Source: Centropus unirufus (taxonomy: Eukaryota; Chordata; Aves; Cuculiformes; Centropidae). From it: DNA of 64,000 nt. The stretch spans positions 3,878,310 through 3,942,309 of the forward strand of contig VYZI01000041.1 of assembly GCA_013397695.1 (NCBI GenBank), given 5' to 3'. Under the pieces are notes generated by a model, which was not told where the DNA came from, searched no databases, and saw only the letters and a program-made list of their open reading frames with translations. Both the position numbers and the translations under genes were made by a program. The number at the start of each line of letters is the position of its first letter. Positions within the stretch are counted from its first letter, which is position 1. Shown here one piece after another: positions 1 to 11,700 of the stretch.

Positions 1-1392
1 GGTTCAGAGAATTATTATTGTGGGGTTTGTATCCCTCTGATAAATTGATTGCTTCAGGGGCATGGATTTTGTCAATATGGAAAAGTGTGAAATGACAAAT
101 TAATGCTTAGGGAGGGTACTTTGACTAATTTTACCCAGTTTCTTTCATCTCCTGGTAATTTCAGGCCCAACCCTTGACAGTGGTGTGGACAAAGGCTGAG
201 TTTGCAACAAAGACACGGAAGTAGACACTTAAAAGAGAGTAAGAACAGCTTGCTCAAGGAAAACTTTCTGAATTGAAGTCATTCATTTCTGGTTTGAGAA
301 TATATAGCTCTCATAGCCCCTCATCCCCCTAAGATTTCTGCAGGCACACTTTATTTTATTGCTCTTTGAAACCTAAAGGACTCTTCAGGAATGGAAGGTT
401 AAACATGCACGTAAGTGTTCAGGAAGCTGGAGACTTATTTGACTAATTTCTCCTAGGCTGATAATCAAATACTAAATAGCCCTGGCTCTTGGAGCAAACA
501 TTTCCCCCTAAGGACAAACTTCTATACTGAACAATAGATCAGAAGTGAGCTGGCACTCTAGAGTTCAAGACAGACCCTCTGTAATTAATTCAGTTAGAGC
601 ACAGCAATTTGGAGGTAGCAGAAGGATGGCAAATCCCACCCTATTTCCTGTCTTCCCCAAAGGAACATATTTATTACAAACTCTTAAAATCACCTTTTGA
701 TAATGTTGAACAGCCTGTGAGGGGCCCATTAAAGCATACAAGGCAGACCCATTTTAATCCTTAATACCACTTGAATATTATCCATTTTAAATGGCCTTGC
801 AGAGCTTATCATAATTTTATGAACTATTAAGAAGTATTAAAAAGCACTACTACATCTATCTGACGAGAAACATGGGCTCCTCCATCCTACCTGATAGAAA
901 GCACTGAATCTTGCGACTGCCTGCTGGTGACTCCAGCTGTGGCAATCCAAATTCTCACTGGTACAGAAACTTGCCAAGTTTCACTGAGAATGAAGACTGT
1001 ACTATAGCTGCCTGGGTTACTCTGCTCCTCAGGCTGAAGGCAGAGATCTCGTTTTTGTTTTTTTTTTCTACACAGGGCGCTGCCAACCAAAACCAAGACA
1101 GCCAGCTTGCAACTGCCCATGCTTTTCAGGATACACAATCACTGGCAATTAAAAGCATGTTTGCTTTGAAAAGTGTGGCTGAAACAGAGCGATCTTTCAT
1201 CTGGTATTGTAAAAAAAGCTCTCCAGTCTAAATCATTTAAAGAAGAGAAAAATCAAGCCATTCTGTGGCTCCAGGACCACACAGTGGCTAATACTGGGTT
1301 GAGGTCTTCACACCTATTGGTAAAGGCAATGAGAGAATAATCATAATTTCCAGAGTTTATCAGTCTCCCCACTCAAGAGTGGGTGTACTAAC
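1..1392. other. Non-coding stretch, left edge
   Basis: No gene is supported here. The DNA is AT-rich, with short unrelated open frames on both strands around 887-1231 that match nothing I know. The only notable signal is a strong splice-acceptor-like string on the plus strand: a T-rich tract at 1048-1073 followed by AG at 1074-1075. I found no matching donor or convincing reading frame downstream, so I do not call an exon. Confidence 0.6.
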
Positions 1393-1539
1393 CTCTGTTC
1401 ACGGAAGCCTGTGAAGTGCATCACAGCAGTTACAGTTACTGTTTGCAGGTCCATAGCAGCGTCTCTTGATGCACTCTTCAGATGCAGAAGCTCCACACTG
1501 CTCCTAAACACAGGCCACTGCATCAGTAGCACAGTTGGA
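1393..1539 (-). other. Putative internal exon of unknown transcript
   Basis: Read on the minus strand, this 147-nt segment is bordered by a pyrimidine-rich acceptor ending in TTTTCCAG (just above 1539) and by a donor-like GAG|GTTAGT (GT at 1392-1391). The length is a multiple of three and one frame is open across all of it (contains VLLMQWPVFRSSVELLHL). I do not recognise the peptide. An open frame of 49 codons is not rare by chance, so the evidence is essentially the paired splice-like borders. It could equally be a lncRNA exon or chance. The next candidate exon on this strand would be at 2416-2474. Confidence 0.18.
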
Positions 1540-2415
1540 CTGGAAAAGGAGAGAAAGAAAACAGAGTAAAATGCAGACTCCACAAATGGGTAGGAAAGGA
1601 GTTGAAATGCAGATGCCTCTAGTTTCCTGAGAACCCTTGGCATGAGTAGAATCCCATCTGGCTAGTTATCCCTAACTGCTCTCTGAGGAGCACAGGGGAG
1701 AGGAGAGGGAAAGAGCTAGTCATGCTGTCCACCTCATCTGACCCATTCCCATCTGTGCCACTGAGCTTCTAGAGGAGAGGTCAGCACAGATGGGACCTGT
1801 TGACTTGTAGATATGCAACTGGATGAGCTGATGCCTTCTCATTCCCACAGTCACCACCCCTAAATGAATATCATATTTACAGGGCTAAATATTAAAGGTA
1901 AAGTAATGTGAGCTCAAGAGGAAGGTGCAGCATCACATGTTGTCCTTTCAAAGTAAAGAAATGCAGGAGACCAGGCACAGAAAACCAACTGTATACAAGA
2001 CATTGAATGAGTGGGATGGCTTGGAAAAATGAGGTGCTTGGACTTGAGCCAGATGAGATGGGCTTCTCGCACAGGTACTAAAGCCAGAGCTGCAACACCA
2101 ACCTGGGTGTGTGAGCAGAGAAGCATTCAAGCTGAAGTCGAGCAGACAAGAAGTGAACAGATAAGATGTGCCAAACTAATTTTCACTGGGGATGCAAACC
2201 ACAATTCAGTCCAGGTGACATTTTACATATTTTCACCATTGTTTTTGTTTAATTTGTGAAAGCAATTACACAGCCAATTGAACAGTGTAAATCAACTGCT
2301 GCAATAGTCAATATTTCAGTGAGGTAGAGCGCAGCTTGGCTTTCCCAGCTAGGATATTCAGGCATAGCCCTATGGTATCTGTACCATCCATCACTGACAT
2401 TGCCATCTGGCTTAC

Positions 2416-2474
2416 CTGAATCCTCCCCAGTTCCAGCTTGTGCTGAACAAACCTGACTTTTCTTTGGGCTTCTT
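2416..2474 (-). other. Putative short exon of unknown transcript
   Basis: On the minus strand a strong acceptor (CTTGCTTTCTTCAG) precedes this 59-nt segment, and a canonical donor CAG|GTAAGC follows it at 2415-2411. The frame that crosses it reads EAQRKVRFVQHKLELGRIQ, which has a charged, exon-like composition, but I could not assign it to a family. That frame ends in phase 0, which meets a stop in 1393-1539. Another open frame ends in phase 2 and would join 1393-1539 in its open frame, so the two segments do not share one obvious coding phase. A non-coding transcript or coincidence remains likely. Confidence 0.2.
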
Positions 2475-2539
2475 CTGAAGAAAGCAAGGCATCGAAACAC
2501 CCTGCACTCCTGATGATATGCACAGTGTTAGCTGGCATT

Positions 2540-3220
2540 GTCCCTTCCTAATTGAGGCATGACAGGGGATATTTAAGTGACGGATAAGACCAAACACACT
2601 GGGTCTCTGGGGGGTCACTTTGATGTAGATAATTGATGGCTCACCCTGTTGAATTACACAGCACAAACATGTAATATTAGACCCCTTACAGGTCCGCTTT
2701 GCCCTCATGTCACTTCAGTTGAACTACTCCGGTTATTATTGCTGTGGCTGAAATCAAACCCATTTCTCTTTGATGTGGTGTGGCACAGGAACCCCCCCTA
2801 CCCCACAGGCTGGGGCTGAGCCAGCAGGCCCTAGTTGGCTGCCAGTACTGTGGTGGGACAAACTGGTGATACAGGTGAGTTGCTGAGGTGGCAGAACACT
2901 GTCAGTAGAACAGGAGATAAGGGCGCACACAAGTACGCTGGGAACTGGCAGTAGTGCCGCTGTGTTACCTATGATAAATAGCCTGTGTCACCACAGTAGC
3001 TGGTCTCCAGATTGAAGCAGACTTCTGCGAATCAGCAGGGTCAGCATTTGAAAAGCATGCGAATATTGTGCACTTGTAAATATTTGAGCACATCTGTTTA
3101 GCTCCCTCTCCAAAACCACTGGGAAAAACTACTTCACATTGTGCCATGCAATGCTGTTACCCTGCTCTAATTGTCAAATCTGTTGAGTGTTTTTCTCATG
3201 CACACAAAAGTTAAAAATTA
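2540..3220. other. Non-coding stretch, nothing recognised
   Basis: I see no gene, repeat family or structured motif here. The overlapping minus-strand open frames covering the left part are not supported by any recognisable protein. Confidence 0.6.
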
Positions 3221-3224
3221 CCAT

Positions 3225-3335
3225 CCTCATTCATGATTAATTCAGCTGCATTGCTGCACTGTGTCACACTGCATTTTTTAAAGTATTAAACTCCACCTCA
3301 TAATCAAAAGAGTTTTAATTAACTTTGTTGCCAGT
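3225..3335. promoter_or_regulatory. AT-rich homeodomain-type patch (candidate CNE)
   Basis: This block contains TGATTAATTCAGCTG at 3234-3248, which joins a homeodomain-like TAAT core to a CAGCTG E-box, and a second TTAATTAAC at 3316-3323. Such grammar is common in vertebrate developmental enhancers. The motifs are short and degenerate, so the regulatory reading is an inference from composition only. Confidence 0.15.
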
Positions 3336-3504
3336 TCATCCTTTTTTTCCCTCCTTCACGGAGCTTCAGACAATCTCCTGAGCTGCTTGCCTTGCAAACA
3401 TCGCTGTGGATGCCACTGAGAGAGTGATGGAGTGCCAAGCTGGCATTGTGAAAATCAACTGCACCAATCCAATACTATTTGCCTCTCCCATGCCTCCGTG
3501 CTAT

Positions 3505-3595
3505 GGGCCAGTGCCCAGTTCCCTGAGCTCACACAGCTCACTTGGCCAGGGCATGACAGAGATCTAGCCCATGGCATTTCTTAGCTGCTTGGGAA
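3505..3595 (-). mobile_element. CORE-SINE/MIR-like relic
   Basis: Read in reverse, this matches the general layout of an old MIR/CORE-SINE. The plus strand shows CTCACACAGCTCA (3528-3540), then a SINE-like GACAGAGATCTAGCCCATGG (3555-3574), in the same order and at about the same spacing as the CACACAGC..GGCAGAGCTGGGA..GAACCC core of MIR. Divergence is high, as expected for a family this old. No target-site duplication or tail is visible. A repeat-library search would settle it. Confidence 0.4.
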
Positions 3596-3599
3596 AAGC

Positions 3600-6500
3600 A
3601 TTTGGCTATTACTTCCCTTCAGCCCAAATCTTCTAGCAGATATGGGACTGGTCTTTTATATTAAACCTTTAGGAAAGTGAAAGAGAGAGGCAATAGTCCT
3701 GTCTATATGCCTATAATTTCTCCCTGCATTTGGTGCACCCCAGCACTGCCCCAAACTATTCATGCACCTCTTATGGGTTTGCAGAGGGGCTTCCCAGGCA
3801 GGAAAGCGTTTGGATGTAGGAAGAGTCATGTTCTGACTCTTCCCCAAGCCGGCCCTGGTAAAGAAAGGAAGGAAACAGGTAATAAAACCTCATTATTTTC
3901 ATAACAGGGCAAGAGGAAAAGAAAACAGCATGGAAAAGAAGACCCATGGGAGACTCAACCCCCTCCCACAGGTTTCACAAATTTTCCTTGTATGATTAAA
4001 GAGCCAACAACCAGTTGGGTGTGAGCAGCTTTGGATCTCATATAGAAGTTTTTCTTGTGAGCCGCAGGAACAGAGAAAAGAAGCAGGAGCTCCTCTCCCT
4101 GCTTCTGCCCCTATGGGACCCTAATGGAAAACTGCCTCAGCAACACCATCACGTTACCTCTAGACAGTTTTTTCCTTGCAGGACCAGCACTTTCTCAGCA
4201 GAATTCTTTAGGTTTTTCTGACCTTGGCAATATTACAAGGGCCATATTTTCACATGGCTGAATTGTTCCTGAGCAATTTCTCCAATGTATTAGGCACAAA
4301 CATGCTTTCTGTCAGCATCAGGCATGTCTAATCTCTCCACCTGCTTTCTTCCCCAGGAGTTACATTATGTATCTGCTTCATGGAAAATCACACTTCTTTT
4401 TCTCTTGTTTAGTAGCTGGATTCCCACTGCAGGCTAAGGGAGCAATCATCCTTTGGAGAACTGGGGGACAGTTGGGTTAAATTTACTTTGTTTTCCCTGA
4501 GAAAACCTCTCCATGAGTCCCAGAACTCTATTAACTAGTACCACTGACAGGCATTCTCCCAAGGGGACGTCAGATGTCCTCATTTGGATCCAAGGGCACC
4601 CAGAGCACATTCCTTATGCCATGGGCAATGCCTCTGTGAAGAGTCTGCCTGTATAACTCTGGTCCCAGGTCTTTGACACACCTGTAAGGCTCAGTGTCTC
4701 TTCTTTTACAAGGGTAATGTCTCACCTTTCAGGCTGGTGGGATGAGCTGGCACCTCCTGGCTGAGAGGGACTGCTTCATACTTCAAGTATGAGCACTTGA
4801 AGCCCCTGCGCTCCCCCAGGGTACGTGCAGGTGGCTGTGCTTAAAAGGACCATTAGGAGCCCCAGGGCTCAGGCCAGAAGTGCCCCCAGGGCTTTCCCTG
4901 GGCTGGCTTAGAGGAGGGATGCTTTATTTGGAGCACATGATGCATATGCCCGCACTGCTGCTTCTCTTTGCCTGCATCAAGGCCTTGCTTCTCTCATAAA
5001 TCAGCACCAACAGGTTTTAGGGCAGAATTGTTACCAGCGATGGCAAAGGGCTGAAGGGAGCTGTGAAAGGGATCCCTCCGCCTGTGTCAGGACAGCCTGA
5101 GCCACAACATGCAACATGACAACGCTTCCCACAGGGTGCGGGAGCTGAGAGTATGCAGAGCTTAGTAGAGTTAATGCTGTTAATAAGGCATTGAACATCA
5201 TGGACACGATACAAACAATAGGAAAATGGAAAGCAAACAAAAAAATAAAGGGAGCAGAATCAATCACACATTTCATTATGTGAATTTCTGATAGTGGTTT
5301 GCTGCATATCTGCACACAGAAAGATGGGCAGTGGACATTCACCTGCTTTTATCCAGCAGAGTATGGGATACTCTGCAAGTGCAGAGATGGTGTTGACTTG
5401 CTGACACATGACATCTTGCAATTTCCACTGCTTTTTTGCTATTTCTGTGTCCCTTTAAGGATTACATTGCATTGGAACTCACTGAGCCTCTGTAAGGAGC
5501 TGGAAATTATGTCAGTACTTGAGAGGATATAATGCAGCTATATTTGATATACGAGGCCAGAAGAAACATCTTTTAAAACATTTGCTTTTCAGTAAGAAAA
5601 CAAGTAAAGGCATTCCTGGCCCAAGGGCACTTTAAGTGGGATTTCCTCAATACTTTTTTCCTAACTTCTCCTATTCACTTCCCCCAAGCCCTGAACCCAC
5701 TCATATATTGCACAGACTGGAATTAAATGTTCCCTGTGCCAGAGACATATGAACCTGGTGTAGGTGGAAGGTTCCCTGGAGACAACTCCTCCTTCCAAGC
5801 TGATATTTGCCTGGCATAGCTTGTATTGCTTTCAGGAATGGAAGAAGTTGTACACACCGAGAGACTTTCGTGCCATTATTTTGTATTTGCTGTCAAAACA
5901 GCTGTGTGCATATGGTAGCTTTACTCCAGTTCTGCAGTGATCAAAATGTTACCAGTCATTTTAGAATTATTATTTAGAATAAACTCATGTAATGGCTAGG
6001 CTCTGGGCTATTAGGAAAAGTCTTAAGAGAGTAATCCTATCTCCTCTGGGTTTCAACCAGCACAGTTTGCAAACGGCTAAGGCTGTATTTATCTGCAAAG
6101 GATATACTCATTTAAACTACACATCCACTTAAAACCTTGAAGCCCCTACTCTTGCTAGTATGGTTTAAATTTCCTGACACCTCTGGATCCTGCATAGGCG
6201 GAAGGTGACCCTGCAGAAGTTCAGCTTTTTATGCCACATCTCACCCACCCAGCAGAGCGTCGCACCCCGTCACAAGGCAGCTACCATCAGCACATCCATA
6301 GGATGACAGTTCAACCTTGCCTCCTCCTCTGTCCCCATTACAGTTGTGAAAAGGGAAATGTTACAAGGAGTGTCATGTAGGAGAACCTATTTTCTGTCCT
6401 TTCTGCTGGGTTTCTTAGGTCAACTAATATTAAAAGTGAACTCCTTCATTTCCTGAGATTTTTTACACTACTTTGCTGCCACCCCCAGCAAGCACCTAGG

Positions 6501-6815
6501 ATGGTCAGGTCCCCTCCATAATTCCCTATACAGTCTTCTGCACTGCATTGGCTGAAGAGTTGCCCCTCTAGCCTGAAACACAACCTTTCCATGACTGGAG
6601 TTTGCTTTGAGGGTGTTTCAGTGATTCACAATTTTTCTTAAGTACATGTACCCAAAATATTGCACATACCTTTTACCATGAGGAACTTCCCAGGAAAATG
6701 TTTGTGCAGGAAGGTTGGGCCATTCTTTTTATCTCTGAAGTGGGATGGGCTGAGAATAGAGATCAATAAATGTTTTGTGAAATAAAAATAAGAAAGGCCA
6801 CCAAAAGGAATTAGG
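3600..6815. other. Non-coding stretch, nothing recognised
   Basis: About 3.2 kb with no supported gene. Open frames of up to 103 codons (5031-5342, minus) have no recognisable domain. A perfect 7-bp-arm inverted repeat at 4777-4791 (CATACTT-C-AAGTATG) is too short to mean much. Composition alternates between mildly GC-rich (4730-5150) and AT-rich patches. Confidence 0.6.
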
Positions 6816-6818
6816 CCT

Positions 6819-6864
6819 GATATTTATAGGTATAGATATTTATAGGCTGAGATTTATAGCTCTA
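6819..6864. repeat. 16-bp tandem repeat, about three copies
   Basis: Two 16-nt units, GATATTTATAGGTATA (6819-6834) and GATATTTATAGGCTGA (6835-6850), are followed by a shortened third unit, GATTTATAGCTCTA (6851-6864). The first two units agree at 13 of 16 positions. This is a small minisatellite that probably arose by slippage or local duplication. Confidence 0.8.
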
Positions 6865-7350
6865 CAAGGTTGAGTAAGGGATTTGGACACTCTACTATTA
6901 AAATTAATCAAAGACACATATTTCTGTTCCTTTGGCTGATTTGCAAGTACATCTGTGGGACTCGAATGTACAATGAAAGTGTGTAAATGTCAGTTCCCAT
7001 TTATTTTGAATAGATTCAAGATAAGATGAACCAGAAAAAATGCAGGCACTCAGGTATATCCTGAATTTTGCAGAATGAAGAACGATATCCACTTATCTTC
7101 ATGACACCCTTTTGAAAGTGCTAAGCAATCCTGCATGTTCAGCTTGCAGGTTATTCTCAGATGGAAAATTGTATTACCAATTCTTGCTCAGAACTTAGAA
7201 GAAACAGGTTCAAGCAAAGTGAAATCCATAGATGTAAAGTAACCACTCCCTGCAAGCTGTGTAATTCTTACTAATTCATTTCATCTACCCCTCCACTGCT
7301 AGAAGCTTTACTTCTCACCAGCCCAGTGTCCCATTCTCATACCCTACACA
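6865..7350. other. Non-coding stretch, nothing recognised
   Basis: No gene, repeat family or structured element is visible between the minisatellite and the pentanucleotide repeat. The 62-codon minus-strand frame at 6904-7092 is not recognisable. Confidence 0.6.
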
Positions 7351-7352
7351 GC

Positions 7353-7378
7353 TTTTTGTTTTGTTTTGTTTTGTTTTT
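7353..7378. repeat. (TTTTG)n microsatellite
   Basis: About five pentanucleotide units of TTTTG/GTTTT type run without interruption. This is an ordinary simple repeat that is probably polymorphic in length. Confidence 0.9.
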
Positions 7379-7379
7379 A

Positions 7380-8660
7380 CCATGCCTCTGCCCATTGCTC
7401 ATTAGCACTGCTCTAGGGAGCAGTGTGTTGCACAACAGGAGTTATATATTTCCCTTGCTTTGGGATACAAATGTACTTTTGGCTGATATTTGACTTCTGG
7501 TGCTTCTCTTTCCATGCAAGTATTTTTCCTTAAGTGACCACAAATGTAGAACATACACAATAATACAGTATCAGCAAAAAGAACATATCCATGCATAAAA
7601 CACCATTATACTTTAAACAAACATCCTTAAAGTCCAGAAGAAGACACAGGACATGACTATGCTCTGGATAAGCGTATGAAAAGGGCAAGTTCAGCATAAG
7701 GTGGCCGACCAAACAGTATCACAGGGTTCTGCGTGAGCTTCCTGACTGTTCAGCATGATGGGTTATAATGCAAAAGCAGAGGCAAGAACTCCCCAGAGCA
7801 AAATGAATGTGGTAGGCCCTTTGGATATGTCAAAGAATAAAATGAGATTCTCCCAAAATAGCTAGGTAACCAAACAGCAGTTAAAACCAACTACCTAGAG
7901 TTGTTCACAGCTGATTTTTTAACATAAAAGGCCATGATTAAGAACTGAAAATTAACAAAAAACTTTTTTCATTGTGTCTAGGACAGGAAATTTAGAGATG
8001 TTCTTTATATTCTCTTTATTATATTTTTTCTTTCTTTCCCAGCCTATTTCCACCTTTCTGTGGTAGGAAATGGGAAGGATAACAAAGGAGAAGCAAGAGA
8101 GGACATATATTCAAATAGAAGCATGGAAAAACAAATAATAAAGACATAATAATATAAAAAAACGAGATCTTTCAACTACAATTATTTCCCTACTCAGTGA
8201 AACCATTCAGGAAAGCAAAATATTACTCATTTTCTCTCCAGAGGTTTTTGAAATGGTTTCAGCATTCTTCCCTGGCCTGTTTTTTTCCTGTCATCAAGCC
8301 ATTGTGATGAGTGGTGCCAGAGGAGCCACTCCACCAGACCAGGAGCAGGGAATGCCATCAGAAGACACACTGCCAGGATTAAGAAATCACCAGGGTCAGG
8401 GTGACTCTAGCAGGCATTAGCAGGAATGCACTGGTCACCCCATCACCTCATCTTTCCGCATTTAACAATCGGTTTTATCTCATGTAGGATGTGTGATACA
8501 ATCCAGACAGCTGGCAATGCAAACATCGGATGGGCTGTGCATCTAGAAAGGAAAGCTCAAACCCCAAGGAACTCCATTGTCCAAGTCAGCCCACCGCAAC
8601 ACATTCACGATATGGGCATCTGTGCACATCTTGCCTAGTAGAAGTGAATGTGCTAATTTA
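7380..8660. other. Non-coding stretch, nothing recognised
   Basis: AT-rich DNA, especially at 7900-8170, with runs such as AATAATAAAGACATAATAATATAAAA. Short open frames on either strand (60-70 codons) carry no recognisable protein. I see no regulatory structure I would defend. Confidence 0.6.
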
Positions 8661-8664
8661 ACCC

Positions 8665-8760
8665 AGGGGATGGATGTAGGGAGTTGCAGGACCTCCCCAG
8701 CACTTTGCCTGTGTCTTGTGGGCTTGGGCAGGTTCCCTTGCCATTTACCAGGGGACACAC
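8665..8760 (+). mobile_element. Weak MIR-like relic
   Basis: On the plus strand the string GCCTGTGTCTTGTGGGCTTG followed by GGCAGGTTCCCTTGCC (8707-8742) resembles the MIR core segment CTGTGTGACCTTGGGCAAGTCACTT. The upstream part (AGGACCTCCCCAGCACTTTG) lines up loosely with the preceding MIR region. The match is suggestive only, and ordinary G/T-rich sequence could produce it. Confidence 0.25.
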
Positions 8761-8764
8761 ATCA

Positions 8765-11700
8765 ACAAAGAGGGTGCTGGACTTCTAAAACCAGAAAGAA
8801 GTGCTGGCTGACGGAGCCCTGTGAGCAGTGATCTGAACAGCTTGTGAACCATTACTATCTAGAAGTGTCAAGAAAGATTAGAACAAACATCAAGCAAAGA
8901 TGAAATAAACAGCTATTGTATGGGCAGAAATGGATTTTCAGTTTCCACAGTAAATAAAATACTGTGCTGTCTTAGTCAGTGCCCCTGTGATGATATAGTT
9001 TGCAGGATTTTTACTGGCAAGCTGCCATACTTACTTTCATTTATCTGCCTCAAAGCACCATTTCAAAAAGTGCAAAAGCATGTTGTTGATAGAGTAGATT
9101 GTTTATAGCTGAATTGAGTATTTCAGAACAACACGCATTGTAATAAAGCGGGGGAGGGGACGAGGAAGCCAGCACAGCTGCAGCTTCTTGAATCCTTTGT
9201 CAAAAATCAATGCCAGATAGCTGAGACATATTTGTTCTGTCTCAGGATACGCAGCCCCCTCACAGCTCCACTCCCTGACAAGTGCTAACAAAGGCCCACG
9301 GTACCGCCAAGGCTTCCCCAGTGCTTGCACCAAGGATGCTGGCACCCCCTGAGGGCTATGTGAGTGCTGGTACTGAGCTCCCTGATGGCTCCTGGGTGAC
9401 CAGTGGAGCTTGAGGACCCATCACCCCCGTGCCCCATCACAGCTCTGCTGCTGCATGTTGATGATATGGAACCCATGGTACAGTCACTCCTTGATCAACG
9501 TAAAGACCATGATGGGTGGTGGAGAGAGAAGAGTATTAAAAACAATAATGTAAATAAACCAAAGGTGTTTCAAGAGCAGCGTGCAGCCCCTGTCACTGAT
9601 CAAGGCAAGAAGCCACGGCGGCCCATTGCAGCTAAAGAAGCAGCGGCTGAAGCTGAAAGGCAGCTTGCCCCAGTTGCCCAGTCTCCCTCACACCCACAGC
9701 ACCTTCAAAGGACAGTAAGGCACGCAGATTGGTTCTCTGTGTTGAAAAACAGCATGAAAAGCACATACCTCTGGCTGGTATTCTCAGCACAAACAATAAA
9801 AGGCTGATGAGTGAGGACTTCAGTTCCTCTGAGACCATTGCATCTAAACAAATAACAGACTGAGAAATATTACTAGAATTAAGATGGAAAGAGAACAAGA
9901 CTTTATGGAAGAACAACTGTAGCTGCTACCCAGAGTAACAGGACACGAGGAAAATGTGAGGGACTCCTCCAGCTCTGCTGGATCCAGAAGAAAATGTCTC
10001 ACAGACCCACCACAGTGGGGGATGGCATCTTTTCTAGCCAGTGTTCCTGCAGCTTACTGCAGATAAAAAGGGTGCTGTTGCCTCCAGCCTGGCAGCAGAG
10101 AGCCAGACCATGAGTGCTGGGTGATACACAGCCTTTTTCTCCCTCAGCCCAGCTTCCTAAGTGATTTGACCCATGGTTCACCACCAGTGGGCTCTGCATG
10201 GGAATGGTTCTGCTGCTTGCTCCTAGCCACCTGGAGCACCTCAGCTACATGGGTGACCCTCACTTTGCTTTGTCCCCCTTGGCTGGCCCGGCTGACACCA
10301 AATACCCTTGGGGGGTTCATTATGAGCACAGTTCTCTTGGGCGTTGTAGGCTTTCAGGAGAAACTGCGGTCCTCCAGCTCCCTTTGACAGCAAGAGCTTC
10401 TGGAGGTGCTCAGCACCCCAAAGGAACATTTGATCCTTTTCTGAATCAAGCCCTATTAGCATATTTCCAGGAATTTACAGATGCCATATTTTCTACATTA
10501 ATATTTAACCCACCAAGTCTTTCAAAGCCCATCTTTCCAAACCTCAAGTTCCCAGATGCTTTTTAATGCCCTTCTCAATAGTGCAATAAAAGTCTGATAT
10601 TTTATTACTCCCATGAATTATTATCCTAATTTGTAATTTGCCAGACTTTTTTAAACTTCAAAATCTGTACTGTATTTTCCCACAGAAAAAAAAATATTGC
10701 TGTGTATGACACATTTTTCACTAACAATCTGAAGCCCAATATTTAAATGGATACAACGATTTTTCTGAAAGGCCATACTATCTTTGTCACACTGTCAATG
10801 AGGTTGTTCTATGTCAACCCAAATCATGTTTAAAGGTTTTCTTTAAATAGAAACGATAACCTAGAACTGTGCATGAAAGACTGGAAGCAGGATGGAATGG
10901 TTATGCATTCTTCTGCACTTTGATGTAATGTAAACTTCCAGGATAGTTTATAGGCACCATTTTTATTATTTTTTTTTTAAGAAGTAAGCATCTTGGTTAT
11001 CTGGAATGCAGATGCTGGGCAAATTCAGAAGCTCTGGAATGCCTGCAAGCTGTGCTCCCTATGTAGTAGACGCCAAAGATAATGGAGCAAAAGGCATTGT
11101 AGATTAAGACTTTGAAGAGCACCTTCCCACCAATAAACTAGAGACCCCAATGAATCCAGAACACCACAAAAGAGGGGTGTCAAATCAAAGAAGACAGAGA
11201 CACTAAAAGGGCAAACTTCACATACTAAGAACGTCTACACTGGGAAAGACTTCTAAAGACACGAGGCTGCTGGTGTCCTGCTTTTGATGAAGGTTGCCCA
11301 GGAAAGTGGAGCTCTGTTTGTACTGAGGATAACTGATCTACCAGTGTGAGGATGGAAAATTTCTGTGGAGCTGTCTGTAAAGGCTGGGAGCTGGCCACAA
11401 CTGAGGGCTGTATTGGTAACTTTACTGACAGGAGGCCAAAAGCTTTTATTTTTCTGGGTGGAAGCATGACACCACACATCCCGTAGGTAAGTATGGCCAG
11501 GCTTTGTCTGCCAGCATACCAACCTCCTGTTCTCTCATCCCTTTCGTTCCCCTTGGGCTTTCCAGTTGTTGCAGGGGACTCCTTTGCCCACTAACTCTTG
11601 CACAATTACTTGTTTGCAAAACTTAAGAAGAGAAGTAAGAATGGAGTGCAGAGTTAACAGAAGAGACCTGCGTCATCCTTTTAACACTACTTGGAGTTCA

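Noticed and set aside
4777..4791. CATACTT-C-AAGTATG inverted repeat
   Set aside because: Seven-bp arms with a one-base loop occur several times by chance in a window this size.
9403..9807. 134-codon plus-strand open frame with K/R/A/E-rich middle
   Set aside because: Looks exon-like in part but matches nothing I know and is open on both strands. Length is plausible by chance in 64 kb.
11280..11310. AGGTTGCCCAGGAAAGTGG as a CR1 3' fragment
   Set aside because: Only about 15 bp resemble CR1, and the flanks do not continue the match.
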